Numbered from the stretch's first letter, positions 25,397 to 34,548 are shown. The stretch is 64,000 nt of DNA from Microvirga thermotolerans (GCF_009363855.1 NZ_CP045423.1:2138001-2202000), one strand, 5' to 3'. The notes: a model not told the origin generated them from the letters alone. Numbers and translations: made by a program.

Positions 25397-26680
25397 ATGA
25401 CCGACCGTCTGCCCGGTTTCGACACCCTTGCCATTCACGCAGGCGCCGCTCCGGATGCGGCCACGGGCGCCCGGGCGACGCCCATCTACCAGACCACGTC
25501 CTTCGTGTTCGACGACGTGGACCACGCCGCCTCCCTCTTCGGGCTGCAGGCGTTCGGCAACATCTATTCCCGTATCGGAAACCCGACCTGCGCAGTCCTG
25601 GAGGAGCGCGTGGCCGCCCTCGAGGGCGGCACGGCGGCCCTGGCGGTGGCATCGGGCCATGCGGCGGAGTTCCTGGTGTTCCACACCCTCCTCCAGCCGG
25701 GCGACGAGTTCGTGGCTGCCCGCAAGCTCTATGGCGGCTCGATCAACCAGTTCAACCACGCCTACAAGAACTTCGGCTGGAACGTGGTCTGGGCGGATTC
25801 GGACGAGCCCGCCTCCTTCGAGGCGGCCATCACGCCGAAGACAAAGGCGATCTTCGTGGAATCCATCGCCAATCCGGGCGGCGTGATCGTGGACCTTCGG
25901 GCCATCGCCGCCATCGCGAAGAAGCACCGGATCCCCTTCATCGTCGACAACACGATGGCCTCGCCCTATCTGATCCGCCCCTTCGAGCACGGCGCCGACA
26001 TCATCGTGCACTCGGCCACCAAGTTCCTCGGCGGGCACGGCAACTCCATCGGCGGCCTCATCGTGGACGGCGGATCGTTCAACTTCTCGGGCGACGACCG
26101 CTATCCCATGCTCTCGAAGCCGCGCCCCGAGTACGGCGGCATGGTGCTGGGCGAGACCTTCGGCAACTTCGGCTTCGCCATCGCCTGCCGGGTCCTGGGC
26201 CTGCGCGACCTGGGCCCCGCGCTCTCTCCCTTCAACGCCTTCCTCATCCTCAACGGCATCGAGACGCTGCCCCTGCGCATGCAGCGGCATTCGGACAATG
26301 CCCTGGCGGTGGCGGAGCACCTGGCGGGGCACGACAAGGTGTCCTGGGTGAGCTATCCCGGCCTGAGGAACGACCGTTACCACAACCTCGCCAAGCAGTA
26401 CTGCCCGAAGGGCGCCGGGGCGGTCTTCACCTTCGGCCTGAAGGGCGGCTACGAGGCGGGCGTGAAGCTCGTGTCGAACCTGAAGCTCTTCTCCCATCTC
26501 GCCAATATCGGCGACACCCGCTCGCTGGTGATCCATCCGGCCTCGACCACCCACAGGCAGCTCACGGACGAGCAGCGGGTCCAGGCAGGCGCCGGGCCGG
26601 AAGTGGTGCGCCTCTCGATCGGCCTCGAGGACAAGGACGACCTGATCGCCGACCTCGACCAGGCCCTCGCCGCAGCCTGA
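25397..26680 (+). CDS. metY: O-acetylhomoserine aminocarboxypropyltransferase (sulfhydrylase)
   Basis: A 427-residue Cys/Met-metabolism PLP enzyme making homocysteine from O-acetylhomoserine and sulfide. The PLP lysine is in 'VHSATKFLGGHGNSIGG'; 'GFDTLAIHAGAAPD', 'YSRIGNPTCAVLEERVAALE' and 'SLGDTRSL'-like 'NIGDTRSLVIHPASTTH' place it in the MetY rather than MetB/MetC branch. A GCGAAGAAGG stretch precedes the ATG. It links to the hom gene of this window through homoserine. Confidence 0.94.
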   Translation: MTDRLPGFDTLAIHAGAAPDAATGARATPIYQTTSFVFDDVDHAASLFGLQAFGNIYSRIGNPTCAVLEERVAALEGGTAALAVASGHAAEFLVFHTLLQPGDEFVAARKLYGGSINQFNHAYKNFGWNVVWADSDEPASFEAAITPKTKAIFVESIANPGGVIVDLRAIAAIAKKHRIPFIVDNTMASPYLIRPFEHGADIIVHSATKFLGGHGNSIGGLIVDGGSFNFSGDDRYPMLSKPRPEYGGMVLGETFGNFGFAIACRVLGLRDLGPALSPFNAFLILNGIETLPLRMQRHSDNALAVAEHLAGHDKVSWVSYPGLRNDRYHNLAKQYCPKGAGAVFTFGLKGGYEAGVKLVSNLKLFSHLANIGDTRSLVIHPASTTHRQLTDEQRVQAGAGPEVVRLSIGLEDKDDLIADLDQALAAA

Positions 26681-26703
26681 TCCGCGGCTTCGGAACCGAA
26701 CGC

Positions 26704-26729
26704 AAAAGCGGCCCAGGAGGGCCGCTTTT
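26704..26729. terminator. Bidirectional terminator after metY
   Basis: AAAAGCGGCCC pairs with GGGCCGCTTTT around an AGGA loop, between the convergent metY and ParA-type genes. The A and T runs make it work in either direction. Confidence 0.88.
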
Positions 26730-26756
26730 CGTTTGTCGCTCGTGCCGGATGCCTGC

Positions 26757-27428
26757 TCAGGCGGCGCTTCGCGTGCCGCGGCCCTTGTAGGACTCCACGG
26801 CCTTGATCGACCGGTCGATGGCGGTCCAGAGGCGGCCGAGCTCGTCGGCCGCAAAGGAGCCGGGGTCGAACTCCTCGGCGCCCTCCCCCTCCGCGAGAGC
26901 CATGGAGAAGTCGGCCCGGTGGGTGATCTGCCCTGCCCAGACCGGCACCTTCAGGGCGTTGAGGGCGCCCCGCGCGTCCGCGACGATGGCCGCCTCCTCG
27001 CCGTGGCGCTTGGCCGGCGCGCCGTTGATGACCGCGGCATAGGGCTTGCGCAGCTCGCGGGCGATGGCGACCGTGTCCTGCACGGCGGCGATGTCGAAGA
27101 GGCTCGGCCTCGTCGGAATGATCACCAGGGTCGCGTGGCGGATGGCCTCGACGACGACGGGAGACTTGTTCGGCGGCGTGTCGATCAGCACCCACTGATA
27201 GCCTTCCTTCTCCGCCGTCTTGAGAGTCTGGGCCAGGTCGCGCGGATTGTGCTTCAGGGCGGGGTTCTCAGTCCCCCGGATCCGGTGCCAGAACGAGAGA
27301 GAACCCTGCGGATCGCTGTCGATCAGAAGGGTCTTGCGCTCCGGCGTCGCGATATAGGTGGCAAGATGAGCGGCAAGCGTGCTCTTCCCGGAGCCACCCT
27401 TGCGTGACGCAAAAACCAGCACGTTCAT
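26757..27428 (-). CDS. ParA/MinD-family ATPase
   Basis: A 223-residue deviant Walker ATPase. The signature 'ASRKGGSGKSTLAAHLATYI' (with the first lysine of KGGSGKST), 'TLLIDSDPQGSLSFW' and 'WVLIDTPPNKSP' define the family. No ParB gene or HTH domain accompanies it, so it is more likely an orphan positioning ATPase than the chromosomal ParA. The nearest annotated relatives are called chromosome-partitioning or ParA-like proteins. Cargo unknown. Confidence 0.9.
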   Translation of the reverse strand: MNVLVFASRKGGSGKSTLAAHLATYIATPERKTLLIDSDPQGSLSFWHRIRGTENPALKHNPRDLAQTLKTAEKEGYQWVLIDTPPNKSPVVVEAIRHATLVIIPTRPSLFDIAAVQDTVAIARELRKPYAAVINGAPAKRHGEEAAIVADARGALNALKVPVWAGQITHRADFSMALAEGEGAEEFDPGSFAADELGRLWTAIDRSIKAVESYKGRGTRSAA

Positions 27429-27719
27429 GCCTTACTCCCGATGCTTCCCGTTCCGGGCGAGGCTATGGCAGGCCACGCCTTCTCTAACACTGTATCTACT
27501 TAGCAGGATATTTACCAAGCTCCCAACCGGAACGGCTGTTTTCCCTTTGGAAAAATGCCTCTTCTCAGCTGCGGGCCGGTTTCGGCCTGCATCCGAATTG
27601 TTCCCTCCCCGGCAGTAAAAATACCCGCAGGAAATCGATGAACGACAAATGAATGGCCGGAACTGGCTGCGCTCAAGCCCGTTAAGACACCGACTTTCAC
27701 AGCCAAGGAGTCCGAAATC

Positions 27720-28136
27720 ATGTCGAAGAAACTTCTTCTGACCGGTGTTGTTCTTGCGGCTCTCGCCCCGGTGGGCGCTTTCGCCCAGACGAATGCCGAG
27801 GGCGGCGCGGCGGCCGGCGCGGCGACCGGTGCGGTCGGCGGCGCCATCGTCGGCGGTCCGGTCGGCGCGGCGATCGGCGGCGTGACCGGCGCGATCGTCG
27901 GCGGCATCGTCGGCGACCAGCAGCCCAAGTTCCGTCAGTACGTGGTGACCCAGGGCGTGCCGTCCTACACCTACAGCGAGGAGGTTCGCGTCGGCACGGT
28001 TCTGCCCTCCAGCGGCGTGACCTACTACGAGGTGCCCGCCGAGTTCGGGGTCAAGGGCTATCGCTACACGGTCGTGAACAACACGCCGGTCCTGGTGGAG
28101 CCCAGCACGCACCGGGTGGTCCAGATCATCCGCTAA
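27720..28136 (+). CDS. DUF1236 exported protein
   Basis: A 138-residue protein with a signal peptide (about 23 residues) followed by a glycine/alanine-rich repeat region ('GGAIVGGPVGAAIGGVTGAI') like a glycine-zipper and then a DUF1236 domain: 'YVVTQGVPSYTYSEEVRVGT', 'YYEVPAEFGVKGYRYTVVNN' and 'VEPSTHRVVQII'. DUF1236 occurs mainly in Hyphomicrobiales, in the envelope; the role is unknown. A terminator hairpin follows its stop. Confidence 0.9.
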   Translation: MSKKLLLTGVVLAALAPVGAFAQTNAEGGAAAGAATGAVGGAIVGGPVGAAIGGVTGAIVGGIVGDQQPKFRQYVVTQGVPSYTYSEEVRVGTVLPSSGVTYYEVPAEFGVKGYRYTVVNNTPVLVEPSTHRVVQIIR

Positions 28137-28157
28137 ACACCGAAAATCCGACTTGCG

Positions 28158-28187
28158 AAAGGGCAGCTCCGGCTGCCCTTTTCTTTT
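28158..28187 (+). terminator. Terminator after the DUF1236 gene
   Basis: AAAGGGCAGC pairs with GCTGCCCTTT around a four-base loop and is followed by TCTTTT, 21 bases beyond the stop codon. Confidence 0.88.
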
Positions 28188-28206
28188 GGCCTTATCTCAT
28201 GGGAGG

Positions 28207-29289
28207 TCAGCATGCGGCGAGACCGCTGACCCGGGCGTGCGCAACCGCCATGCACAGGACGATCATCGCGAAGATCTGATGGAGCAGGCCGGCCCAGAGC
28301 GGGACCACCAGAAGCAGGGTCGCGATGCCGAGAACCATCTGCCCGAAGGTCAGGCCCGCCAGCGCGACGGCCCGGCGTGCGGCGCGGGATGACGGAGCGC
28401 GCCTCGTGGCCGACCAGGCGTGCCAGATGGCAGCGGCGACGAGCGCATAGGCCACCAGACGGTGGTTGAACTGGACCAGGGCCAGGTTGTCGACGAAGTT
28501 TTCCACGAGGGGCGTGACGCTGAAGAGCACCTCGGCCGGCGGGACGAGGCGACCGTCCATGAGCGGCCAGGTATTGTAGGTGAAGCCGGCCTTCGAACCG
28601 GCGACGAGGCCGCCGAGGGCGATCTGCACGAGGACGAGGGCAACGAGAATGGCGGGGAACCCGCCCAGCCGCGGCTCCGCCTTCACCCATGCAGGATCCT
28701 CGCCCCGCAGGCCTGCCGCGACCCAGACGAGGCAGGCCAGGATCACGCTGGCCACGGTGAGGTGAAGCGCGAGCTTGATCGGAGCGACGGCGGTCATGCC
28801 CGGCTGGAGACCCGAAGCCACCATGATCCAGCCGACGGCGCCCTGAAGGCCGCCGAGGGCGCCGATGCCGAGCAGTGTCAGGGCGAGCCGGCCCCGGATG
28901 GCTCCGCGCAGCCAGAAGAAGACGAGGGGGACGAAGAAGACGAGGCCGATCAGCCGCCCGAGCTGCCGGTGCCCCCATTCCCACGCATAGATGAACTTGA
29001 ACTCGGAGAGGGTCATTCCCTTGTTGACGAGCTCGTATTGCGGGATCTGGCGGTACTTTTCGAATTCCGCCATCCAGGCCTGCTCGGTCAGGGGAGGAAT
29101 GGCCCCGGTCACCGGCTTCCATTCCGTGATCGACAGGCCCGACCCGGTCAGGCGGGTCGCGCCGCCGACCGCGACCATGGCGATGACGAGGGTTGCCAGG
29201 ATGTAGAGCCAGATGCGCACGGCGGACAGGTGACGGGTCTCGGGGAGGCTTCTCGGCGCCATGCCCTGGGTCGAGGCTGCGACAGCCAT
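28207..29289 (-). CDS. ctaA: Heme A synthase (COX15/CtaA)
   Basis: A 360-residue multi-pass membrane enzyme oxidising heme O to heme A for cytochrome aa3 oxidase. Typical features are 'VGGATRLTGSGLSITEWKPV', 'YELVNKGMTLSEFKFIYAWE' with 'WEWGHRQLGRLIG' carrying a heme-ligand histidine, 'LALHLTVASVIL', 'FNHRLVAYALV' and 'LHQIFAMIVL'. These give the conserved histidines in four helices. ATG 29289 is used; an in-frame GTG at 29301 is an alternative. DUF2842 follows divergently. Confidence 0.95.
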   Translation of the reverse strand: MAVAASTQGMAPRSLPETRHLSAVRIWLYILATLVIAMVAVGGATRLTGSGLSITEWKPVTGAIPPLTEQAWMAEFEKYRQIPQYELVNKGMTLSEFKFIYAWEWGHRQLGRLIGLVFFVPLVFFWLRGAIRGRLALTLLGIGALGGLQGAVGWIMVASGLQPGMTAVAPIKLALHLTVASVILACLVWVAAGLRGEDPAWVKAEPRLGGFPAILVALVLVQIALGGLVAGSKAGFTYNTWPLMDGRLVPPAEVLFSVTPLVENFVDNLALVQFNHRLVAYALVAAAIWHAWSATRRAPSSRAARRAVALAGLTFGQMVLGIATLLLVVPLWAGLLHQIFAMIVLCMAVAHARVSGLAAC

Positions 29290-29444
29290 ACTCACTCTCA
29301 CGATGGATTGGGGCTTGAACCTGGATATGGGCTGTCACATAGAGGCTGCGGCGCTGCCAGGCAATTCATGCCGATGACGCACCGGCGGGCCGTCGGCGCC
29401 GTTCCCAGGCGCGCTCAAGGAAGGGCGAAGGACGAGGAACGAGA

Positions 29445-29654
29445 ATGGGCATCCGCACGCGCAAGCTGATCGGCACCGTGATCATGCTGGTTTTCATCGC
29501 GTTCTACGCGCTCTTCGCGATGGCGGTCGCCGAGGGCCGGATCACCGAGGCTCCTAAGCTGGTGCAGACCCTGGCCTACATCGTTCTCGGGCTCATCTGG
29601 ATCGTTCCGCTGCTGCCCCTGATCCGCTGGATGGGCAAGCCGGACAAGGTCTGA
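29445..29654 (+). CDS. DUF2842 small membrane protein
   Basis: A 69-residue protein with two membrane helices: 'LIGTVIMLVFIAFYALFAMAV' written across residues 8-28 and 'AYIVLGLIWIVPLLPLI' at 44-60. The pattern, including 'MGIRTRKLIGT' and the final 'WMGKPDKV', matches DUF2842, a family restricted to alphaproteobacteria and often found by the heme A synthase gene, as here. It may assist cytochrome oxidase biogenesis, which is inference from conservation of the neighbourhood. Confidence 0.88.
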   Translation: MGIRTRKLIGTVIMLVFIAFYALFAMAVAEGRITEAPKLVQTLAYIVLGLIWIVPLLPLIRWMGKPDKV

Positions 29655-29672
29655 AGGGCGCGGGACCCGAAT

Positions 29673-29867
29673 TCAGGCCCCGCCGAGCTCTTCCAGCACG
29701 GTCCCCGTGCCGCCGCAGGTGGGGCACGGCTTGTCCCCGATCCGACCGCTTCCCTTGCAATCCCGACACAGGTTCTCGCCCACGCCCGGGGTGCCGGGAG
29801 GGGCCTGGTCGCCGGGATTGACCTTCGGGCTGCGGGGCTCGCCGTCGGTGTTGGGGGTCTTGGACAT
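29673..29867 (-). CDS. Small zinc-finger protein with DnaJ-type CxxCxGxG repeats
   Basis: A 64-residue protein with two CxxCxGxG units, 'CRDCKGSG' and 'CPTCGGTG', the same as in the zinc domain of DnaJ and of BSD2-like proteins. The N-terminal half is proline-rich and disordered. The two units can bind one zinc. Similar small proteins are widespread in Hyphomicrobiales; function unknown, possibly a chaperone-like role. Confidence 0.8.
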   Translation of the reverse strand: MSKTPNTDGEPRSPKVNPGDQAPPGTPGVGENLCRDCKGSGRIGDKPCPTCGGTGTVLEELGGA

Positions 29868-29941
29868 CGCCTGCGCTCCCGTGAATTTCTCAGCGGAGAA
29901 CGCGACAGGAGAATCGTGGTTGCGTGCCGGCGCGCAAAGAA

Positions 29942-29963
29942 AAGGCCCGCTCGGGCGGGCCTT
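29942..29963 (-). terminator. Terminator after the gene at 29985
   Basis: On the minus strand a 9-bp stem AAGGCCCGC / GCGGGCCTT with TCGG-type loop is followed by TTTCTTT. It ends the transcript of the exported Pro-rich protein gene. Confidence 0.8.
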
Positions 29964-29984
29964 GTCGTCGGACGATCCTGCGTC

Positions 29985-30326
29985 TCAACGGCAGACGGTG
30001 CGGCGGCGGGACTCCCAGCCCCAACCCGGAACCCACTCGCTGTACCGCTCGGTGTAGCATTGCTCCACATAGACCGGCGGAGGCGGCGGGGCATAGTAGA
30101 CCGGGGCCGGCGGCGGGGGCGGCGGGGGCGCATAGACGGGAGCGGCATAGGCCGGGCTCTGCGAGGCGGCGATGGCGCCGCCCACGGCGAGGCCGCCCAG
30201 AACGCCCAGGGCCGCAGCCGCACCGGGGGAAAGACGGTCGCGCGCCGCGGCCGGCTGAACGGCGACGACGCTCGTCACCAGGGCGAGAGCCAATGCGGCG
30301 CCGGGAATCAAACGAGAGGTCTTCAT
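29985..30326 (-). CDS. Exported proline/tyrosine-rich protein
   Basis: A 113-residue protein with a signal peptide (cleavage near 'QPAAARD'), a glycine/alanine-rich hydrophobic stretch ('AAALGVLGGLAVGGAIAA'), a run of prolines ('YAPPPPPPPAPVYYAPPPPP') and an end with two cysteines, 'EQCYTERY' and 'RRRTVC'. It is an envelope protein of the kind seen often in Hyphomicrobiales, with no recognised domain. The internal ATG at 30326 has an AAGGTG site and is preferred over 30344. Confidence 0.75.
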   Translation of the reverse strand: MKTSRLIPGAALALALVTSVVAVQPAAARDRLSPGAAAALGVLGGLAVGGAIAASQSPAYAAPVYAPPPPPPPAPVYYAPPPPPVYVEQCYTERYSEWVPGWGWESRRRTVCR

Positions 30327-30504
30327 GAACGTCACCTTGCTCATGCAGGGGCTCGCACCGTCCCTGCTCCTTGTGCAGCCCTTTATAGGCTCCCAAACCT
30401 CTCCGGAACCTGAACGAACCGTGGCAGAGACGTGGCCAAGCTCGATACGAAGGCGGCGGCGGGCATCATCGCGAAAGATGGTAACGGGCCCGTAAACGCC
30501 CCGT

Positions 30505-31548
30505 TCAGTCGGCGGCGGTCCGGAGCGGGACCGACAGGAGGACCCGGATCAGGTCCGCCTGACGGTTGGTTTCCGTCTTGCGAAAGAGGTTCTTGAGGTG
30601 GAACACCACCGTCGTCTGGGCCACGTCGAGCTCTTCCGCGATCTGGTCGAGGCGCTTGCCGTCGATGAGCATGAGGGCCACGCGGGTTTCCGAGGGGGTG
30701 AGGTTGTAGAGCCGCACCAGGGTGTCGCCGGAGACCTTGGTGCGCTGCTCCGTGTCGATGAGGAGGAGAACCACCGCCTCCGGCTTCTCCTCCGCGGAGA
30801 AGCGCTGGCCCGGGATGAGGACGAGATAGGGCCTGCCGCCGGAAAGGCGCGGGAACGACACGATCTCGTCCAGCGATTCCTCGTGAAACGCCTTCCCGAT
30901 GTTTTCGTGGAGCTTGGCGTTCTGCTTCGGAGCGGCCCCCTTGAGGATTCCCTGGGAAACGCTCAGCCCGTCGTCCTCCGCCAGGATGCGCTCCGCCTCC
31001 TTGTTCATGAGGCGCACGCTTCCCTTCTCGTCCACGACCACCACGCCCACCAGGAAGCGGTCGAAGGCGAACGTCGCCTTGTAGAGGGCCTCGACGGTGC
31101 GGCCCCGGGACGACTTCAGGATCTCCTGCCAGGCCTCCTCGGCCCTCTGGACCGCGCTCTTCTGCACCCGTGCCACCTGGTTCAGCCGTGCGGCGATGGT
31201 GGCGAGCAGGATCTCGTAATCGATGGGCTTGACGAGATAGTCGTCCGCGCCGGCCTGCTTCCCCACGAGAACGTCGCTCCGGTCGGCGAGCGCAGTCAGG
31301 AAGATGAAGGGCACGTCCGCCAGTTCCCCCTTCTCGCGCATGGCCTTGAGGACGTCGTAGCCTCCAAGCCCCGGCATGGTGATGTCGCACAGGACGAGAT
31401 CGGGTCTGTGCTTCTTCAGCACGGCGAGGGCCTCGCTGCCGTTGGAGGCCTGAATGACGTCGTAGTTGGCTGCCTCAAGCTCCTCCGCGATGTCCGTGCG
31501 CAGATCGTCCTCGTCCTCGATGCACAGGATGGTTTGACGGGCGTCCAT
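30505..31548 (-). CDS. Response regulator: REC, PAS-like and LuxR-type HTH
   Basis: A 347-residue regulator. The receiver domain spans about 1-125, with acidic pocket 'CIEDEDD', phosphorylation site D55 in 'LVLCDITMPG', and 'YLVKPID' for the conserved lysine. The middle (about 140-270) is PAS-like, including 'GVVVVDEKGSVRLMNKEAERI'. The C-terminal HTH is 'LTPSETRVALMLIDGKRLDQ', then 'IAEELDVAQTTVVFHLKNLF'. It starts 16 bases after the stop of the histidine kinase and is surely its partner. Targets unknown. Confidence 0.9.
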   Translation of the reverse strand: MDARQTILCIEDEDDLRTDIAEELEAANYDVIQASNGSEALAVLKKHRPDLVLCDITMPGLGGYDVLKAMREKGELADVPFIFLTALADRSDVLVGKQAGADDYLVKPIDYEILLATIAARLNQVARVQKSAVQRAEEAWQEILKSSRGRTVEALYKATFAFDRFLVGVVVVDEKGSVRLMNKEAERILAEDDGLSVSQGILKGAAPKQNAKLHENIGKAFHEESLDEIVSFPRLSGGRPYLVLIPGQRFSAEEKPEAVVLLLIDTEQRTKVSGDTLVRLYNLTPSETRVALMLIDGKRLDQIAEELDVAQTTVVFHLKNLFRKTETNRQADLIRVLLSVPLRTAAD

Positions 31549-31564
31549 GGTCGCTAAGCCCCTT

Positions 31565-33709
31565 TCATGCTGCCTGTTGGCTTTGATCGGCGTTCAGCAT
31601 CGGCAGGTCGAACGTGAACAGCGATCCCGCAGCCTCGTAACTTTCCACCTGAATCTCCCCTCCATGCAAGTGCATGATCTTCTGGGCGAAATTCAAGCCG
31701 ATTCCCGTGCCCGCGATCCCCGTCGCCGTTCTGGCGCGATAGAAGCGCTCGAAGATCCGGGAGACCTCGTCCGCCGGAATGCCGATGCCCCAGTCGCGGA
31801 CCGAGCAGTAGGCGCGGGAGCCCTCCATCCAGATCTTCACCTCGACCACCGGGTGTTCGCCCGAGTATTTGACCGCGTTCGAGAGAAGATTGATGACGAC
31901 CTGCTCGATGAGCATGCTGTCGCAATAGACCTGCACCGGCGTTTCCGGCGCATTCAGGCGGATCTCGGCATGTGAGCTCAGTTCCTGCTGCCTTTCGCAG
32001 ATGTCCCAGACCAGATCCACGAGATTGCAGGAGGCTGGGTTCAGTTCGATCCGCCCTGCATCCAGTTTGGCGGCGTTGAGGACGCTTTCCACGAGACGCG
32101 TCAGGCGCTTGGTTGCACTCCTGATCCGTTGGACGCGAATGATGAGCTCGTCCTGGGTGAGGTTCTGGCCTCGACGCAGGATGCGCTGGGCGCTCGAATC
32201 CAGGATGGCGAGCGGAGTCCTGAACTGGTGGGAGACCATGGACACGAAATTGCGGTAGGCGCCCGTGGTTTCCCGCTCCCGGTCGAGGGCGGACTGTAGC
32301 GCCTGCGCCGCCTGCTTGTATCCCGAGATGTCCGTGAGCCGGACGAAGATGGTCCCCCCGTCGACGGTGGTCACCGACAGGTGCGCCCAGTTCTCTCCCC
32401 GGATCCGCAGGTCGAGCTCGATATCGACGAAGGCATCGTCGTGTGCGAGCAGGCGCTCGTCCGCCCCCTCGCACATGGCGAAGCAGCGCAGAAAGGTCGG
32501 GAGCGTCATCTCCTCCGCGCACCAGACGGTCACCGGCTCGGCAGAGCGGATCTGTTCGTTGGCGAAGAGAAGCTTGCCGCTCCAGTCGAAGGCGGCGAAA
32601 CCGTCCGGCGCGGTCTCGATGGCGGCGATGAGCCGCCGCTCCGCCTGCTGGAGAGCCGCCGTCCTCTGCTGGACGGTGATCGCGAGGTCGAAGTTCTGCC
32701 GCTCGGCCTGCTTGCGGGCCTCCCATTGCTCCGTGACGTCACGGATGAAGGCGATGCCGAGGCGGCGCTCGGCGATGAGGAGCGGAAAGCAGTTGATCTC
32801 GAGGCAACGGGCCTGCCCCTGCGGCGAGAGACCCTCGTTCTCCAGGGTCGAGCTCGTGCCGTAGAGCGCCTCCGTCAGTCCTTTTCGGACTTCCGGTTTC
32901 GCGAAGATCGGATCGAGGGTCTGGAGCCGGTGGCCGACCGTATTGTCCGCGTTGAGCCCGAGCAGGGTTTCCATCCCCGGGTTCCACAGAAGGCAGCTCA
33001 GCTGCTCGTCGAAGATGACGATGCCCTGATTGCTGATGTTGTTGATGACGAGGTCCGACAGTTCCTGCTCCTGGCGCAGGAGGCGCTTGGCCTGGCTCGC
33101 CTCGTACACGCCCTTGAACAGGCGCAGGAGCAGGAAGGAGGCGCTCAGGACGATCCCAACGACGAAGACGATCCCCTCGAACACCACGCGCAGGTACATG
33201 GACCGCTTGAGGGCGCCCTGCTCCCGGTTGAGGACCATCACCTTGTTGGCGATGTCCCGCAGCTCCTGGGCAAGCGACCGCGCCTCCGCCCTGAGCCGCA
33301 TGGCGACGGCCGGGTTCAGGTCGCCGGTCACCAGCGGCTCGGCGAGGGTGAGCTGGAGATAGGCGCGCTTGAGGTCTCCGAGCTGCCCGAACTGCTCGAT
33401 CAGACGGCCCTGGGGGCCGTCCAGGAGGACGGCGAGGCGGCTGACGAGAATGGCGATCCGGAAATCGGGCGCCTCCTCGGAATCCGTGAAGGTCTCGCGG
33501 GCCGCGAACCGGGCCAGGCTCTCTGCGAACAGGGTGGCCTCGAACTGGGTCTGCGTGATCTGCCAGAGATTGGTGTGGGTGTCTTCGCTGCGAAGATCGT
33601 TCTCGACCTCCAGGAGGCGCGCCACGGTGAAGACGAGGCACGCCACCATGCTCGCGATGGCGACGAGGATGACGAGAGCCGTCCTGTAGCTTTTCAAGTT
33701 CGCGTTCAT
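31565..33709 (-). CDS. PAS-domain sensor histidine kinase
   Basis: A 714-residue membrane kinase. Membrane segments lie at about 10-32 and 176-198, framing a 140-residue periplasmic helical sensor. PAS domains lie at about 220-325 and 362-465. The HisKA H-box is 'FVSMVSHQFRTPLAIL' (His 494), and the ATPase domain has 'INLLSNAVKYSG', 'VRDWGIGIPADEV' and 'TGIGLNFAQKIM'. It sits between the sulfite-oxidase-fold gene, which ends only two bases before its start, and the response regulator. The signal is unknown, but the periplasmic partner suggests an envelope cue. Confidence 0.93.
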   Translation of the reverse strand: MNANLKSYRTALVILVAIASMVACLVFTVARLLEVENDLRSEDTHTNLWQITQTQFEATLFAESLARFAARETFTDSEEAPDFRIAILVSRLAVLLDGPQGRLIEQFGQLGDLKRAYLQLTLAEPLVTGDLNPAVAMRLRAEARSLAQELRDIANKVMVLNREQGALKRSMYLRVVFEGIVFVVGIVLSASFLLLRLFKGVYEASQAKRLLRQEQELSDLVINNISNQGIVIFDEQLSCLLWNPGMETLLGLNADNTVGHRLQTLDPIFAKPEVRKGLTEALYGTSSTLENEGLSPQGQARCLEINCFPLLIAERRLGIAFIRDVTEQWEARKQAERQNFDLAITVQQRTAALQQAERRLIAAIETAPDGFAAFDWSGKLLFANEQIRSAEPVTVWCAEEMTLPTFLRCFAMCEGADERLLAHDDAFVDIELDLRIRGENWAHLSVTTVDGGTIFVRLTDISGYKQAAQALQSALDRERETTGAYRNFVSMVSHQFRTPLAILDSSAQRILRRGQNLTQDELIIRVQRIRSATKRLTRLVESVLNAAKLDAGRIELNPASCNLVDLVWDICERQQELSSHAEIRLNAPETPVQVYCDSMLIEQVVINLLSNAVKYSGEHPVVEVKIWMEGSRAYCSVRDWGIGIPADEVSRIFERFYRARTATGIAGTGIGLNFAQKIMHLHGGEIQVESYEAAGSLFTFDLPMLNADQSQQAA

Positions 33710-33711
33710 CG

Positions 33712-34218
33712 TCACTCGATGTGCAGGCGGTTCAATTGCCAGACCCAACGCGACTCGTACCGGACATCGGCCAGTTCCGGATAGTCGTCACGGGGATAGA
33801 CGATCCAGAGCGGGCCCTTGTCCCGTAGCGTAAGGACGCGACCGTCCACCTTCGTCGCCAGGAGAAGCGGGAATTTCAGGTCCTCGGAGGGGATCGCGAT
33901 CTCGTAGCCGTTGAGGGCGGAGGCGATGATCCGGCTGCCCCGGGCGCCGACCCGGTCGAGCACGGCCCTGAGGGGGATCCCCTCGTAAAGCTGGGCGCCG
34001 TCCGACCAGGCGGACGTGGTCCGGAAGGAGGCCATTCCGAGGGCCTCCAGCATCTCCCGGTCGAAGCGGGCCTGGCCTGCGCCGTTGGTCGCCTCGATGG
34101 CGCCGGAGACGGTCAGGATCACGGCTCCCCTGGGTGCCGGCAACGCCTCGCCCGCCCCGGCCTGCGGAGCGCAAGCCAGGCCGAGGAGGAACAGAACGAA
34201 CAACGCGTAACTGCGCAT
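33712..34218 (-). CDS. Periplasmic sulfite-oxidase-fold (molybdopterin-binding-like) protein
   Basis: A 168-residue exported protein with a signal peptide ending near 'PQAGAGEA' and a domain like the oxidoreductase molybdopterin-binding domain: 'LTVSGAIEA', 'FDREMLEALGMASFRTTSAW', 'YEGIPLRAVLDRVGA', 'LNGYEIAIPSEDLK', and 'GPLWIVYPRDDYPEL'. The cysteine that ligates molybdenum in true enzymes is absent, as are other cysteines in the mature part, so it is probably a binding or sensing protein. It is the first gene of the kinase operon. Role as the sensor subunit is inferred. Confidence 0.8.
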   Translation of the reverse strand: MRSYALFVLFLLGLACAPQAGAGEALPAPRGAVILTVSGAIEATNGAGQARFDREMLEALGMASFRTTSAWSDGAQLYEGIPLRAVLDRVGARGSRIIASALNGYEIAIPSEDLKFPLLLATKVDGRVLTLRDKGPLWIVYPRDDYPELADVRYESRWVWQLNRLHIE

Positions 34219-34548
34219 GGGAGCCCCGCCGAAGACAACTTGATAACATAATCACATTCTTCTGCAGAAGTCTTGAGGGAAAGCGTGTGCTTTCCCTAGA
34301 GATTTGGCGAATTGGCTCCTGCCACGGTGCCGCGCACAGGTCGGCCCCCATTCCGGCCACGCCTTCGGCGAAACGGGCAACTTCCGCTCCCCGGCCGTGC
34401 GCCGGCGCACCTGCAACGCCTCGAAACGGTCCCGGGGCGGCCCGCGCCCCTGGCGGCCGATTGTGTGCCAAGGTCTCTTCGGGCTATAGTAAGGCTTGAA
34501 TTCCCAGACGGTCGGCCCTTCCGGCCCCGTCGCCTTCAGGAGTAAGAA
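34219..34548. other. 330-base divergent intergenic region
   Basis: Region between the signalling operon (minus) and the BA14K gene (plus). It holds an AT-rich patch near 34240-34310, presumably promoters. I see no RNA gene, repeat or credible small ORF. Confidence 0.5.

Noticed and set aside
24254..26854. 866-codon minus-strand frame running over metY and the CoA-binding gene
   Set aside because: Only its last 145 codons, the thioesterase, look like protein. The rest is a shadow of plus-strand genes.
26757..27428. Chromosomal ParA of the parABS system
   Set aside because: No parB or parS-like sites nearby and it is single; an orphan ParA-like ATPase is safer.
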